From assembly GCA_002914845.1 (NCBI GenBank), contig JXTC01000081.1, forward strand, positions 723,856 through 787,855: a stretch of 64,000 nucleotides of DNA, in the 5' to 3' direction. The notes beneath the pieces are model-generated. The model did not search any database. It was not told the origin of the DNA and saw only the letters and a program-made list of their open reading frames with translations. Below are positions 36,609 through 48,607 of this stretch, in pieces (position 1 is the stretch's first letter; every line of letters begins with the position of its first letter). This DNA comes from Trema orientale. Its lineage: Eukaryota; Streptophyta; Magnoliopsida; Rosales; Cannabaceae. The translations under genes were made by a program, and so were the position numbers.

Positions 36609-37120
36609 TGTTAGGGAATAACCTGCCCAATAAACACACAATAGTAGAAGTGATAAAATAAATGTGAAAAATAAAATAAACACATGACGCACAAAATTAT
36701 CGTGGTTCACCAATTTGGCTACATCCACGAAGCTGCTGTAATTCTTCACTATAGGGAGAAAAGAAATATTTACAAGTGTTAAATACTCACTTAGCACTCC
36801 TTACACTCAGACCCCGAATACACCCAAGAGAATTTTTCTCTTACTCTTAAGAATAAAATCTCTCTATTTTACTCTCACTATGCTTGGTGTTTCTCACTTC
36901 TCTAGGTTGAGAAACAATGAGAGATGAGGACCCTATTTATAGTGTAAGGCTTCTCTAAACTTTACACTTTTTCCTCTCAAAGTTTCCTAATATACCACAC
37001 TTTATACACACGGCTTGTACACACTTTTTTTTTTTCTTTTCTTTTACTGTGTACAATATGCAAAACCGTGTTTTGCTTACACAGTTAACACACGGAGCTT
37101 TTAATGCTCCTCTACTAACA
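36609..37120 (-). repeat. 3' LTR of copia C
   Basis: 512 bp. It starts TGTTAGTAGAGGAGCATTAA and ends TTCCCTAACA on the minus strand. A TATA box (CTATAAATAGGG in reverse) lies near 36934-36944. It matches the LTR at 62519-63035 over its full length. Confidence 0.88.
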
Positions 37121-37228
37121 ATCTCCTGCATGAAGACTTGATTCTAATCATGTCTTCACATTCGATCAATGCAGTAGCTCATCTCTCTTTTCTTCATGCT
37201 TATAAGCCAACTGAAGCTGAACATAACT

Positions 37229-40060
37229 TCAGTTTGTCAATGGCACTGTTTTTGTTAACATATCCGCTGGGTTCTTGCTTCCTAGAATCTTATCTAGCAC
37301 CAAAACTCCATTTTCCAAAGCTGAGTATATGAAGTGATACTTAACCTGAATATGCTTTATCCGAGCATGATAAATAGGGTTCTTTGCCAGATGAATAGCA
37401 CTTTGTCTGTCACAATGCAAAGTGTGCTTCCCATAATTGTGACTCAGTTCCTCCAAGATGCTCTGCAACTAGATCAACTCCTTGCTTGCTTCTATCATAA
37501 CTATATATTCTGCTTCAGTAGTGGACAGAGTGATAATATTTTATAGTTTTGAGACCTAGCTGACTGCCGTACCACCTAATGTAAATATATATCTAGTGAT
37601 ACTCTTTCTACCATCTATATCACTAGCCATGTCAGTATCAACATAGCCCTGTAAACCCAAATCTGACTTTCTGAAGCACAGGACTATGTTACTGGTATCT
37701 CTTAGGTACCTAAGAATCCACTTCACTGCTTCCCAATATTGTTTTCTCGGATTGCTCATATATTGGCTCACAACTCCCACTGTATATACTATATCTAGTC
37801 TGATACATACCATGGCATACATGAGACTGCCAATAGCAGAGGAATAAGGTACCTTGGCCATGTAAGCTCGTTCTTGCTTAGCTGAGGGTGCCTGCTCCTT
37901 AGTTAGTTTAAAGTGACTAGCCATAGGGGTACTCACATACTTTGCTTCATCCATGTTGAATTTTCTAAGCACCTTTTTCACATACACCTCTTGAGATAGC
38001 TCCAAAACTTTATTTGCTCTAGAAATCCTCATCCCAAGGATTTATTTTGCAGCTCCCAGGTCTTTCATAGAAAACTCCTAGGACAATTCCCTCTAGAGTT
38101 TATCAATTTTCTCTGTGCTAGCTCCAACAATCAACATATCATCTACATATAGAAGTAGAATAATATAGGAATTATCGATGTCTTTACATAATAGCAGTGA
38201 TCCGCCGGACACCACAAGTAATCATTGTTACTCATAAACGTATCAAACTTCTTGTACCATTGTCTTGGAGCCTGTTTTAGGCCATACAGGCTCTTTTGAA
38301 GTTTACACACCATTTTCTCCTTCCCTTGTAATTCAAAACCTTGTGGCTGCTTTATGTAGATTTCTTCCTCTAGGGCACTATGAAGAAATGCCATATTGAC
38401 ATCTAATTACTGTAGATGCAAGTCTTCTTTAGCCACCAACCTAAGTACAGTTCTGATAGTGGTCAATTTAACCACTGAAGAGAAAATCTCGGTATAGTCG
38501 ATGCCTTCTTTCTGTTGAAAGCCTTTGACAACAAGCTTTGCCTTATATCACTTATTACCATCATGCTCTTCTTTTATTCAGTACACCCACTTGTTGTGTA
38601 ACGCCTTCTTTCCTTCTGGTAGTTCTGCCAACTCCCATATCTGATTGGATGCCAGTGAATTCATTTCATCTTTCATGGCTAACTCCCACTTGGTTGACTC
38701 ATCATTCTGCACTGCTTCTTCATAGATCTCTGGCTCGCTTTTATCAGTCAACAAAATGTAATGGAGCGCATGGGAATATCTCTGAAGAAGTCAGATTATT
38801 CTAGAAGATCTTCTGAGTTCAGCCACTAGGGTTTGTGGCTCCACCGCTGGTGCTACAGCTTCTTGATCTTCCTGGTCATTATTAGTCTTCATCTCATTTA
38901 CTAAGATGTCATTCAATGGAATTTCCTCCAACCTCTTGACTTTCGGACATGCACCATCAGCTCTGGTGTCTAACCTGTCCTTGTACATTACCTTCTCGTT
39001 AAATATAACATCCCTGCTTCTGATGATCTTCTGATTTGGTCATTCCAGAAACGATAACCAAATTCAGCATCACTATAACCAATAAAGAAACACTTCTTAG
39101 ATTTGGGATCAAGTTTACTTCTACTAGCAGGATCAATATAAACATAAGGAAAATAACCAAACACTTTCAGGAAAGAAATATTTAGCTCTTTACCGTTCCA
39201 GATCTCTTGTGGTATTCTGTAGTCCAATGGTACTGATAGTCCTCTGTTGATAAGATATGTAGCAGTATTAACCGTATCGGCCTAAAATATCTTTGGCAAC
39301 CTTGCGTGCAACCTCATGCTCCTAACACGTTCATTCAGGGTTCTGTTCATCCTTTCAACAACACTATTCTATTGAGGTTTTCCTGGAATGGTTTTCTCAA
39401 ACTTGATCCTATTATTAGCATAATACCTCTTGAAATCATCATCATCATATTCTCTCTCATTGTCAGACCGTAAGCATTCTACTTTCAGATTAATTTCATT
39501 TTCAACCATGGCTTTCCAATTTTTTAAGGTACCATAAACATCAAAATTAGTTTTCAAAAAATAAACTCATACCTTTCTGCTCGAATCATTAGTGAAAGTG
39601 ACATAGTATCTTGAGCCTCCAAGGGATGTCACAGGAGATGGCCCCTATACATCTGTATGAACCAGCTCTAACCTTGCTGCTTTGGTTCTCTTCCACCTTT
39701 CAAAATGCTCACCCTCTTTTGCATGCCAAAGATACAACTTTTGCACAAGCTATGCTCATCTGACTTCAGCTCTGGTAGTTTTTCTTTTGACATTATTACC
39801 TTCATTCCTTTCTCGCTCATATGCCCAAGTCTATACTGCCATAGACTTGAATTAACTTTAGTGTCCACGGTCACCAAAGTATCTCTACAACTGGAAGTTA
39901 TGTAGAGAGTTCCAGTTTTGTATCCTCAAGCAACAACCATGACTCCTTTGCTAACATTCCACGAGCTATCAGTAAAAGTCACATTGTGTCCTTCCTCATT
40001 AAGCTGTCCCACCGATATAAGGTTCTGCATCATTCTAGGTACATGTCTAATGATGGTCAA
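37229..40060 (-). pseudogene. copia C integrase, reverse transcriptase and RNase H
   Basis: Domains in minus-strand order: the pre-integrase zinc region (LWQYRLGHMSEKGMKVI and CKSCIFGMQ at 39700-39840), integrase core fragments (39369-39557), the integrase C-terminal part (FLKVFGYFPYVYIDP near 39100-39170), reverse transcriptase (KMVCKLQKSLYGLKQAPRQW at 38260-38320), and RNase H (37229-37468, ending NPADMLTK). The catalytic YVDD is still encoded at about 38125-38140, but one frame away from the preceding reverse-transcriptase frame. Several stops and frameshifts make it inactive. Confidence 0.85.
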
Positions 40061-40064
40061 GTCT

Positions 40065-40770
40065 TAAAGAAAAGATATTTGTTCGTTTTTTTAGGAGGAA
40101 AAAGAATTTTGACGATGACAGTACGTTAAATATAAGAAATATTATGTGATAAAACTTTAATTGATCATTAATATAATTGAAACTTTATGCTATATAGCTT
40201 GGTCTAGTTCTGGTAACTTTACCCAACTATTTTCAACCGAAGAAAAAACTTTATGCTGATTCTTATAAAAAAAAGAAGTGTTCTCTTTTCTCCATTATAA
40301 AAAGAACTACGCTAAGTTTTAATTATTTCGGTAAAAAATGTTTTGAAGGGGTATTATCAGTTTTGACAATTTTAAAGCATGAAAAAGAGACAAGTTATAA
40401 ACCATTTACAAAACCATGACTTTCATTTAATGAAAATTCGGAATTTCAAAGTTACCCCAAACTCCACTGTAGAAACTTTTTTGACTAGGTCGAAAAGTCC
40501 AAAAGTGAACAAAGTGGTGGCGATGGGATTACTGCTGACCATGTTTGACCAGGATCGAGATTATTCAATTAAGGTCAAGCGGTGGCTTGACTCCAGGCGA
40601 AAATTATTGATTGGTCGAAATTTTCTAACTGCTGGTCTAAAATCGATCGGAACAGTTCAGATAGGCGGCAATACAAGTTCGACTGCGATCGAAATTTTTC
40701 GATCTTAGTCGAGTGGAGGAGCCATCGAGATCGGAATGGATGATGGTGGTAGTGGTGGCAGAAGTTTTTC
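40065..40770. other. Flank right of copia C, no gene
   Basis: The first 75 bp (40066-40140) resemble 26040-26110 in the flank of F-box pseudogene 1, which suggests this is the displaced upstream region of F-box pseudogene 2. The rest is unassigned. A frame of 109 codons (40379-40708) has no recognisable domain. Confidence 0.4.
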
Positions 40771-41050
40771 TTTTTTTTTTTTTTTTTTTTTGAAGGGGAG
40801 AAACTTTCATTACCAATAAGAAGATAGTACAATACCCATCAAAGAGATTTTGATTACAAGGCAAACAACCGTAAAATACTAATTAAAGTTTATAGAGGAA
40901 ATTCGTGCACTGGGATCTTGGCGAAATCGACCCGGGGGAAGGGGATTTATGCAGATCACCGTTGTTGTGCACTCTAATAAAGCTCTAAGTATCAGCTGTT
41001 GACTCGTTGTGACCTTCCACTCAACATACATTGTTGGTGTCTCTTGCTTC
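40771..41050 (-). mobile_element. LINE-like 3' end with poly(A) tail
   Basis: A run of about 21 T at 40771-40791 follows GAAGTTTTTC. Read on the minus strand, this is sequence ending AATGAAAGTTTCTCCCCTTC and then a poly(A) tail, a form typical of plant LINE or retroposon 3' ends. No reverse transcriptase is present. The region up to about 41880 may be the rest of a much shortened copy. Confidence 0.45.
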
Positions 41051-41055
41051 ATAGC

Positions 41056-41664
41056 AAAAAACCATAGGAGGGCAAATACTACTATAAAAACTGTCCAGAT
41101 CTGAACAAATCTGGGAGAAAATTAAACTAAAGGAATATACACAATGAGATCCATTACAAACCACTATAGATCCAAATCTAGGTGGACTAGAATAACAACA
41201 ACAAACAATAAACTACAAACCACCACAAGAGAAACTGAAAGCCACACATACCCTCGTAAATCAGGATCTGGGTGTACTAAGAGATCTAGGTAGAAAATTA
41301 TTTGATAATAAAACTAAAAAAANNNNNNNNNNNNNNNNNNNNNNNNNNNNNNNNNNNNNNNNNNNNNNNNNNNNNNNNNNNNNNNNNNNNNNNNNNNAAA
41401 AAACCATAGGAGGGCAAATACTACTATAAAAACTGTCCAGATCTGAACAAATCTGGGAGAAAATTAAACTAAAGGAATATACACAATGAGATCCATTACA
41501 AACCACTATAGATCCAAATCTAGGTGGACTAGAATAACAACAACAAACAATAAACTACAAACCACCACAAGAGAAACTGAAAGCCACACATACCCTCGTA
41601 AATCAGGATCTGGGTGTACTAAGAGATCTAGGTAGAAAATTATTTGATAATAAAACTAAAAAAA
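41056..41664. repeat. Direct repeat of 267 bp on both sides of the gap
   Basis: 41056-41322 and 41398-41664 appear identical. They are separated only by the N run. This is the pattern left when two overlapping contig ends are placed next to each other, or when a tandem repeat could not be resolved. Confidence 0.9.
41323..41397. other. Assembly gap, 75 N
   Basis: A run of 75 undetermined bases. It is flanked by the same 267-bp sequence on both sides. Confidence 1.
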
Positions 41665-41800
41665 ATAGAAAAAACTGAGACAAACTCCTACCAGAGAGAG
41701 GGGATACCCCCTCTCCAGTAAAGAAGGCACCTGTTAGTGGAGGGAGTGAGAAGGAGTTGCCGTGGAAGAACTAGTAGCTGGCGGAGGAAAACTACAAATT

Positions 41801-41840
41801 TGGTTTTAGAGAGAAGGCAAAGCTTCTCTCTCTAAAACCA
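41801..41840. repeat. Short inverted repeat
   Basis: TGGTTTTAGAGAGAAGG pairs with its inverted copy ending CTCTCTAAAACCA, with a small loop containing CAAAG. It lies in a pyrimidine/purine-biased stretch (41690-41880) that could be the leader of a LINE or LTR element. Confidence 0.6.
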
Positions 41841-41880
41841 AGGAAAACCATGGACTTGTCTTGTTTTTTTCTTGTATAGA

Positions 41881-42784
41881 GCGTGACAGAAGTAATTTAG
41901 GGTGTACTAGAGAAGAATGCATTTTAGGATTTGTTAAGGAATAAGGTATCCATTTTAGATGTGTGATATGATAATGAAAGTCAGTTTTGAAAACTTTTGT
42001 AGGTGAATTTCTTTTTTCATCATAAGAGGCTTAGTAGACCCCTTAGGTATAAATTCTCCAAATAAAGTATAATAGTAATATAAACTACATCAAATATAAA
42101 AGCAAGCACAAACTTTTTTTTCCTTTCTTTTTTTGAGAAATATATGAGTAATATTTTTAAGGAGCTTCTAGAGTGCAATAAGCACTTTTTACGACATTTG
42201 ATATAGATGAATGACTTAAAAGGTTGTATGGGAATGACCATGTATCCTCCCACACTTGATCTTTCTCCTGTCTTCTTTCTCTTTATCTTCTTTGTTCCTC
42301 TTCTAACATTCGTTTTCGATCCAAGACTGGTTATTTATTTCCCAAAACTAGATTTATCAAACTGAACCGCAAAAATGATTCTACATCTTAGTATTTCTTT
42401 CCCCAGTGATTCTATATCTTAGTTTCTTTCTCCAAAATTGATATTTCAAGATTAGGCTGATGCTTATGCCTTTGTTTTTGTTTTTTTTTTTCCTTCTGAA
42501 ATTTTTATAATCTTTAATTTTTTTTTCAGCTCTAGAATATATCTCATGAATTTAGACTTTAAAAGTTTGAATCTCAATCTTTGACGACCAAAACAAAGAG
42601 TAACAAATACTTAGATATAGAAATAACATATGAGCAAACAGATAATAGATGTGTCATTTCACTGGATTTCCTTCATCATCCTGCTTTTGAGGTGTCATCA
42701 AGGTTATTAGGGATTTCAATGAAGGTTTNGAAGCCATTTTTTTTTAATGAAGGGATTTCAGCCAGATTTTTATGACTTAATTTT
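41881..42784. other. Intergenic sequence, no gene
   Basis: AT-rich sequence without a supportable gene. A single undetermined base stands at 42729. Confidence 0.5.
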
Positions 42785-43020
42785 ACCAAAACACCACCAA
42801 GTAGGCGTCTAGTAGAGCCAAAATGACTGGCACTATATGCCGGTATAGACATGTCACGATTATAAGTTGGCACAACATAATTAATAATTGAACCCAGCAC
42901 AGCACGTCATGTTTAATAACCTTGCCTGGGTCGGTACGACACGATAAGTAAATGTGCTCGAAACGAAACGACACGACACAGGCACGAGCACAAGCACGAA
43001 TAATAAGCAGGATTAAAAAA
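42785..43020. repeat. GCACGA-rich repeat block, left
   Basis: Dense CACGACAC, GGCACGAGCACAAGCACGA and TGGCAC words. Similar sequence is present at 45100-45600 and weakly at 400-620. This type of word is common at the ends of plant DNA transposons, but no exact terminus is defined here. Confidence 0.5.
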
Positions 43021-43144
43021 AACAACTAATCTGCAAAAAAAAAAATATACTTAGATAAAAATTATTTAAGATTTTTTGGCATACTTTTAATACCATAAAT
43101 GTAATAAAAAAAATATAAACTAGGTAAAGATAATATATATCTAG

Positions 43145-44754
43145 TGTTAGGATTATGCCCAAAAAGTGTTTATTATTTATGGATATTTATTAAATATTTT
43201 AGATATTTAATAAATTAATAATTCATGCATAGTATTTGTGATAATATTTTGATTATTGGTATAATAGTTAATATCAAAAAGGTTCTATGATTTATCTATT
43301 AGAGAAATATTTTAATAAAGATATTTATTAAAGTTAAGACATATTTTTTCTAATTAAATCAAATAAGATTAATCACAACTAATAAGAGAAGCTGGACACC
43401 TTTTCTTGGATCGTGTTGCAAGACTTTATGCATTTATAGTGTGTCTTAATATATATTGCTATGACCATGTGTAAAAAGTCTTGGTGTATAAACATTAAAC
43501 ATGAACCATGTGAAATATGTTCTTGTAATAAGTATCATTGACAAAACCATATTCTCACAAATGTAATCATTAACGCATGTCTTTCTTAATCCTGAAATAA
43601 ATAATGAACTCGTGTTTAGAACTTGTATTATTTGGGATGTTAAAAGGTACGGATCAAGAAATTAACGATCTAGGCCCTCTCATTTTGGTAATGCATTATT
43701 ATGGACATTGAAAACATATGCTTATAAATATGGAATCCACAACTCTAATATATAGAGAAGTAAATAATACTTTGAGGAGCTATAGGAACTTGGATGATTT
43801 AAATCTTAGTTAAGTAATTAATAAAATTTGATATTTTATTAATTGAAGACTTTTTGTAAGTCTGGTCATCCATTAGATATAGTCTTGTATCAAGGAATTG
43901 AAAGAAATAATTGAATGGGTAAAATTGTAATTTTACCTTACTCCAATTATCGGTATTCATGTGGGGATACATATGTATATGTTAATTATCTAGTAGATAT
44001 AATTTTAATTATAAACTATCTTGTGATATTTATTTAAGTCAAGAGTGCCGTTTGGACCTTTAGTGAAATAAGTTCATAACAAAGAGTACAAGCCTACTTA
44101 TATTAAGAGTTAAATATAACTGCGCCTTTGTCTATTGGAATTTGAATTAAATAGATCCAGTTATGTCCCCAACCTATACTAATATCTTGGGCTGCATGAG
44201 ATCAATTAGGCTCAAACCCTTTTTTGGGGGCAATTATACAAAAAAAGGATAAAAAGATCGGATAGAATGGTAGGCCATTGAGGCCTACCACACTACTCCT
44301 TAGAGCAGTAATTTTTGGCCAGCCCTAAGGCCCACTAGGGCCACTAGGGCTGGCCAAAATTTCTCCTTATTAGAGGAGTCTATAAAAGACTCCTCCCCTC
44401 TCCCCCCCTCTTGTTGTGTAACGATTCAATTTTGACTGAAATATTAGTTTGGTAGATGCTTAGAAAACTGAGAGAGAGAAATTCTTGGAGCTACCATTGG
44501 AGGTCATTAGAGTTCTTAGATTCTCATTTAAAGTTGATCAAGATCGAGGTGCCCACTCACCTCTGCAGGTACAAGCTTCGTGCATAGGAAGGAAGACTCA
44601 TTAGTTGAGGTACACAATCTCTTGTGTGAGGTACATATCTCATTGTTTTCTATGTTTCTGCCTATCTTTGATTTTACCAAAATTTTCATAAATTATAACT
44701 AACAAATAATTTAAAGATACAATTGGTCTAAGGACAAAACTCATATTTCCAATA
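43145..44754 (+). repeat. Putative solo LTR
   Basis: It begins TGTTAGGATTATGCCC and ends TCATATTTCCAATA, close to the TG...CA ends of a copia LTR of this type. It contains a TATA box (CTATAAAAGACTCC at about 44381-44394) followed by a CT-rich start region, about 370 bp before the end. No primer-binding site, polypurine tract or coding region adjoins. The 5-bp flanks (TCTAG and GAAAA) do not match, so either the borders are off or the flank was rearranged. Confidence 0.45.
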
Positions 44755-45099
44755 GAAAACCCTTAAAAAGTTAAAAAAGAAAGTTATAGTTTGGGCAGGT
44801 GTCAACCATAACTTTTGAATTATGTTCCTTAGTATAGTTTGAGTATACACCAATCTAGTTAAGATGTACTTAAATTATAAAAATTTTAATTAATTATCAT
44901 TTCTCATATACACTTATAATATTTTGATTTAGACTTTTTTATATAAAAGTTCTCTCAAATTTTCAAATAATTTCTCATTATTACATTATAATTACCAATT
45001 AATAATTCATAATTATTTAAAAACTAAATATTTACTAATAGTATTAAAATAACTAAATTTGACAAAAAAAAAATATCAAATATTGAGCTTGGTTATGGC

Positions 45100-45600
45100 A
45101 CAAGAACAATAATAGTTTGAAAACATAAATGATAGTAATGAAAATCATATATGACATAAAAACCAAGCAAGGTTAGATACAATAGTAGTATAAAATCATA
45201 AACAAACACAATTAGATACGAAAAATAACATAGTATCTAAAATAGATACAATTAATACAAAAATAGCATAATACCAGAAACGGGTGCAATTAGGTATAGA
45301 AATAATACAATGTCGAAACGGGCACGATTAGGCAAGAAAATTGTACAATATTGGAAACGGGCACGATCAGGCACGATAATGACGTAAAATTAAAATAAGA
45401 ATAATTACACACAAAATAGACAAGCACGATAATGGCACATTAAATGCAAGATTAAGGGTACAAGCACTGCATGAATAGTAATCATGCTCGGACCGATAAG
45501 ACATGATTACTGATCGTATCCGAGCTGGCACGAAGCACGAATATATCGAGGCTAAACATGCTTGGATCGGCACAGCGTAACCCAGTTAACGTCAAGCGCC
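45100..45600. repeat. GCACGA-rich repeat block, right, with ~47-bp tandem units
   Basis: Five or so units of about 47 bp around GAAACGGGCACGATTAGGCA lie at 45160-45385, the later ones best preserved. Then follows a stretch with GAGCTGGCACGAAGCACGA near 45522-45540. It shares its vocabulary with 42785-43020; together the two blocks enclose the putative solo LTR. Confidence 0.6.
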
Positions 45601-46747
45601 CAAACTTTGCTATTTCAGTACTATGCTGATTATGTACATCTCGTGCAAAATTCCTTGATAAAGTGGAGCCCATAACAAAGAGAAAGTAATAGGAATACAT
45701 CAATTTTACTATAGCAATACCATAGAGATAGAGAACCGTATGCTCAAAGTTCCTCCAAAAAAAAAAAAAAAAGAAAGCTACAAATACAATCTCTATATAA
45801 ACGTAATTCTTTGGTTGAGTTCTAGTTTACAACTATAGATGGCAGAAACGTCATCAATAGTGACTTAACTTGTTGTATGTGTATTAAAGTAAGTTATATT
45901 TATAATGCTATTTTCAATTAATTGTCAAGCACTAATATGTAGGATCTGCGGAATGAATACTTTTGGTTAATGGCATGGTTGACTTGAATAAAGATGTTAG
46001 TAGTGACCTAATTGTTTTAATCAATAGAGAATCTCTGCTATTATGTGTGTGAGATTTCAAATGGTACTTGTATTACAAAAATTTGAATATGTTCCCTAAC
46101 ATTGATAGTCTTGTTGTATATATTTTCGTATTTCTCCGTGTTCTCTGAGTATGAATTACATACATATATGCATCACACTTACGGAAACTGGGATGAGATG
46201 CCATTTTCATAAATATATAGAGCCATATATATATATCATAAATATTTGCCATTTTCCTCCAAAAACCATTCTTGTCCTCTCTTTTCTTGCTTTGGCTGGA
46301 ATGTGGGATCTTAGTTTGCTTGCTGCAGTTCTCGTTATTTCTTTTGTTCTATCAAGTTTTTTATCGGGTTGTAAGCAGTAAAAAAAATCTCATAAACATA
46401 TACATATATGTATGTATGCATAGATATATAGTGATTTATAAAGTTAAAAGATGGAAAAATTAACTTGAAGAAAAACGGATGTAATGACATTAATTTTATG
46501 GATGATTGTACGTAGATTGGATCACCACTCGTAAATCTATAAAGAGGATAATAAGTGAAACAAAATTTCAATTGATTAACATGGAATCATAACAATTATA
46601 GTTATGTTGCCATTGATTAATAAGAAACCTGTAATATACCATCAAAGAGAAACGAAGAACTTACAAAAATTATTTTAAAAAACTAGATATCCTAAAAATT
46701 GATAAATAATATGACCTTATAGAAGGACGGAAGATGTCTCTTTGTTT
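45601..46747. other. 3' flank of the intact F-box gene, no other gene
   Basis: AT-rich. A short frame at 46151-46381 contains hydrophobic residues but has no homology I recognise and is probably chance. A-run at 45758-45772. Confidence 0.45.
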
Positions 46748-48133
46748 TTAAGTAGTTGGAACTGAAGGAATTAGTATGGGCAGCGCAGGATGCACAAGAG
46801 TGAAGACCTTTAAGTGGTCAGTGAAGGTTTGTTTTCTAGTCGACGAAAATTTGCGACCTAAAAATCTATCAGGGAATCTGCCAACTTTTTCGTACTTGTC
46901 TTCCTCAATCTCGTACTTGTAAATGTTATGATTGCGTACCATGAAAACCACGTCACCGTCGTTCGGATGGAAAGCAATCACAGCTATCTTATCTGTCTTT
47001 GGCCTTTTAAAGCTAACATTATGCATCAAAAGCCAAGACGTGAACACACCATCTTTATCACAGTTCAATTCCCAAACTTTCAAAACAAAGCTGTTATCTC
47101 CCACAACCTTAATCAACTGTGACAATCGCAGCCGACCCTGGACCAGTCCATAGCTTACTCTGTCTCTGTAAGACTGCCTCCCACCAACAAAACCGACAGG
47201 TAGATGAATGACACGAGAACGCTTTGGATCTGTTATATCACTGTTGAACGGATCCAACGTAACAATGTCGCGAATTTCATACAAATCCCTTTTTAGTATC
47301 CAATATATAATTCGGTTGCTTACAAAGGACTCATGCAAAGAACCACCCACTAGATGGGATGGGTTTGAGAACAACGTTGATGTGCTCCACTTTCCAGATT
47401 TCGAACAAAATACTACGGCGTGAAATCTTTCCTGCTCTTTCACCATCAAGACGACCTTGTAGGTGTACGGAGCAATATTGTTATCGGTACATCCGAGTTT
47501 CCCTCTGTTGGGTTCACACACCAATCCATGACTGCTGGCGAATAACCTGATTAGGGGTGGCCTAGGCAGCATAATCCACTGCCTGGTAAGCGGATTGCAG
47601 ATGCAGTACTCTTTCCAAGCCGTAGCCGGTGACACCAGCAACAAGTCCTCGAATGAGGCCTGTATGGTCACACCATTCCAAGGCAAAAAATTAAGATAAG
47701 TAATATTACCAGTAGTGCTAGATGATGATGATGGTAGTTCATGTCCTCCATGGAGAGCCTTTGATTTCTTGGAGAATAACTCATATAATGGCTCATTACG
47801 ATTGTAGTAGTATCGGAACAAGATCGTATAAGGCAAGGATACCGGTGAGGAGGCCGAATTAACAGGACCAAAATGATTGTCAGATAGTTTTTTGTTCTTA
47901 TGGTGAAAGAATGTGCAAACGAATCGAGTAGTAATTAGGGAAAACCAGCGCTTGCAAACGGTCTTACATTGGATTAGAGTTGGGAGATGATAGAGTCGGA
48001 GAAGTATTTCTAGGAGTAAATCGTCCGTGACAATGGACATGAATTTGGATGCTGCCGTTTCTGAATATTTTTCTTCAATATCATCATCATCGATCTTGCT
48101 TTTCTTCCTTATTCTCTCGCTACGCCGAACCAT
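46748..48133 (-). CDS. F-box protein, intact
   Basis: A single exon of 461 codons from ATG 48133. The N-terminus is basic and then acidic (RKKSKIDDDDIEE). The F-box lies at about residues 27-70 (FMSIVTDDLLLEILLRLYHL, then CKTVCKRWFSLI). A C-terminal F-box-associated region follows, with CNPLTRQWIMLPRPP, SNRIIYWILKRDLYEI, VLKVWELNCDKDGVF and a DGDVVFMVRNHNIYKYEIEE beta-propeller-like stretch. In this family the F-box binds SKP1 and the C-terminal part selects the substrate of an SCF ubiquitin ligase; the substrate is unknown. The frame is free of breaks, unlike the two pseudogene relatives. The start is chosen because it corresponds to the start of both relatives and has a TATA box about 75 bp upstream. 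Confidence 0.92.
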   Translation of the reverse strand: MVRRSERIRKKSKIDDDDIEEKYSETAASKFMSIVTDDLLLEILLRLYHLPTLIQCKTVCKRWFSLITTRFVCTFFHHKNKKLSDNHFGPVNSASSPVSLPYTILFRYYYNRNEPLYELFSKKSKALHGGHELPSSSSSTTGNITYLNFLPWNGVTIQASFEDLLLVSPATAWKEYCICNPLTRQWIMLPRPPLIRLFASSHGLVCEPNRGKLGCTDNNIAPYTYKVVLMVKEQERFHAVVFCSKSGKWSTSTLFSNPSHLVGGSLHESFVSNRIIYWILKRDLYEIRDIVTLDPFNSDITDPKRSRVIHLPVGFVGGRQSYRDRVSYGLVQGRLRLSQLIKVVGDNSFVLKVWELNCDKDGVFTSWLLMHNVSFKRPKTDKIAVIAFHPNDGDVVFMVRNHNIYKYEIEEDKYEKVGRFPDRFLGRKFSSTRKQTFTDHLKVFTLVHPALPILIPSVPTT

Positions 48134-48204
48134 GATTGCATATGAGAGAGTGATCAGGAGTAAGCCTTCACGTTTTCTTAACCCTAGGTGCTCTCTCCCT
48201 CAGT

Positions 48205-48216
48205 TATTTATATAAC
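48205..48216 (-). promoter_or_regulatory. TATA box of the F-box gene
   Basis: On the minus strand TATATAAATA stands about 75 bp upstream of the start codon at 48133, a usual distance for a plant TATA box with a short leader. A candidate transposon border lies only about 145 bp further upstream (48359), which leaves a very short native promoter. Confidence 0.6.
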
Positions 48217-48607
48217 CTTGGCCGGCTTGTGTTTGAAACCCTAAGGAAGCCCTCGTTGACCAAGACTCTTTTTATATTTGAATTTGCTCCTTATATATGA
48301 CTCTTATACTCAACGTTAAATTAAGATCCTCTGCTCGTTTTAGGGAAAAAAAAAATTAGGTGGCGTTTGGTTGCTAAACAAAACTAAAAAATGAATGAGA
48401 ATAGTAATAAGAATAGAATGAGAGTAGGAATGGAATAGAAAAAAAAATTGATTAAGTTGTTTGGTTGACATATTGGAATCAGTGTCTGAATGAAGATTAC
48501 TATATTTGATTTATTATAGAATGGAATGAAATTAACATTATATAGACGAAAATACTCTTACTATTAGAAAATTAGTACAAATGTTAAATTAGTACAAAAA
48601 TTGATTC

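Larger units (their letters stand above)
36609..40064 (-). mobile_element. 5'-truncated Ty1/copia element (copia C)
   Basis: It has a 3' LTR (36609-37120), a polypurine tract (ATGCAGGAGATTG in reverse, just above 37120), then RNase H, reverse transcriptase, integrase and the pre-integrase zinc region on the minus strand. The homology stops at about 40064, before protease, gag and the 5' LTR. The same family is present at 62519-64000 in the opposite orientation, where the gag half is preserved. Confidence 0.88.

Noticed and set aside
40379..40708. 109-codon frame on the plus strand right of copia C
   Set aside because: No domain or family recognised. The opposite strand is equally open in part. 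Left as unassigned flank.
41261..41506. Open frame across the N gap
   Set aside because: It exists only because N was translated as an unknown residue, and the flanks are a duplicated contig end.
46151..46463. Overlapping hydrophobic short frames near 46.3 kb
   Set aside because: T-rich DNA gives hydrophobic peptides by chance. There is no relation to a known family and the frames overlap the 3' flank of the F-box gene.
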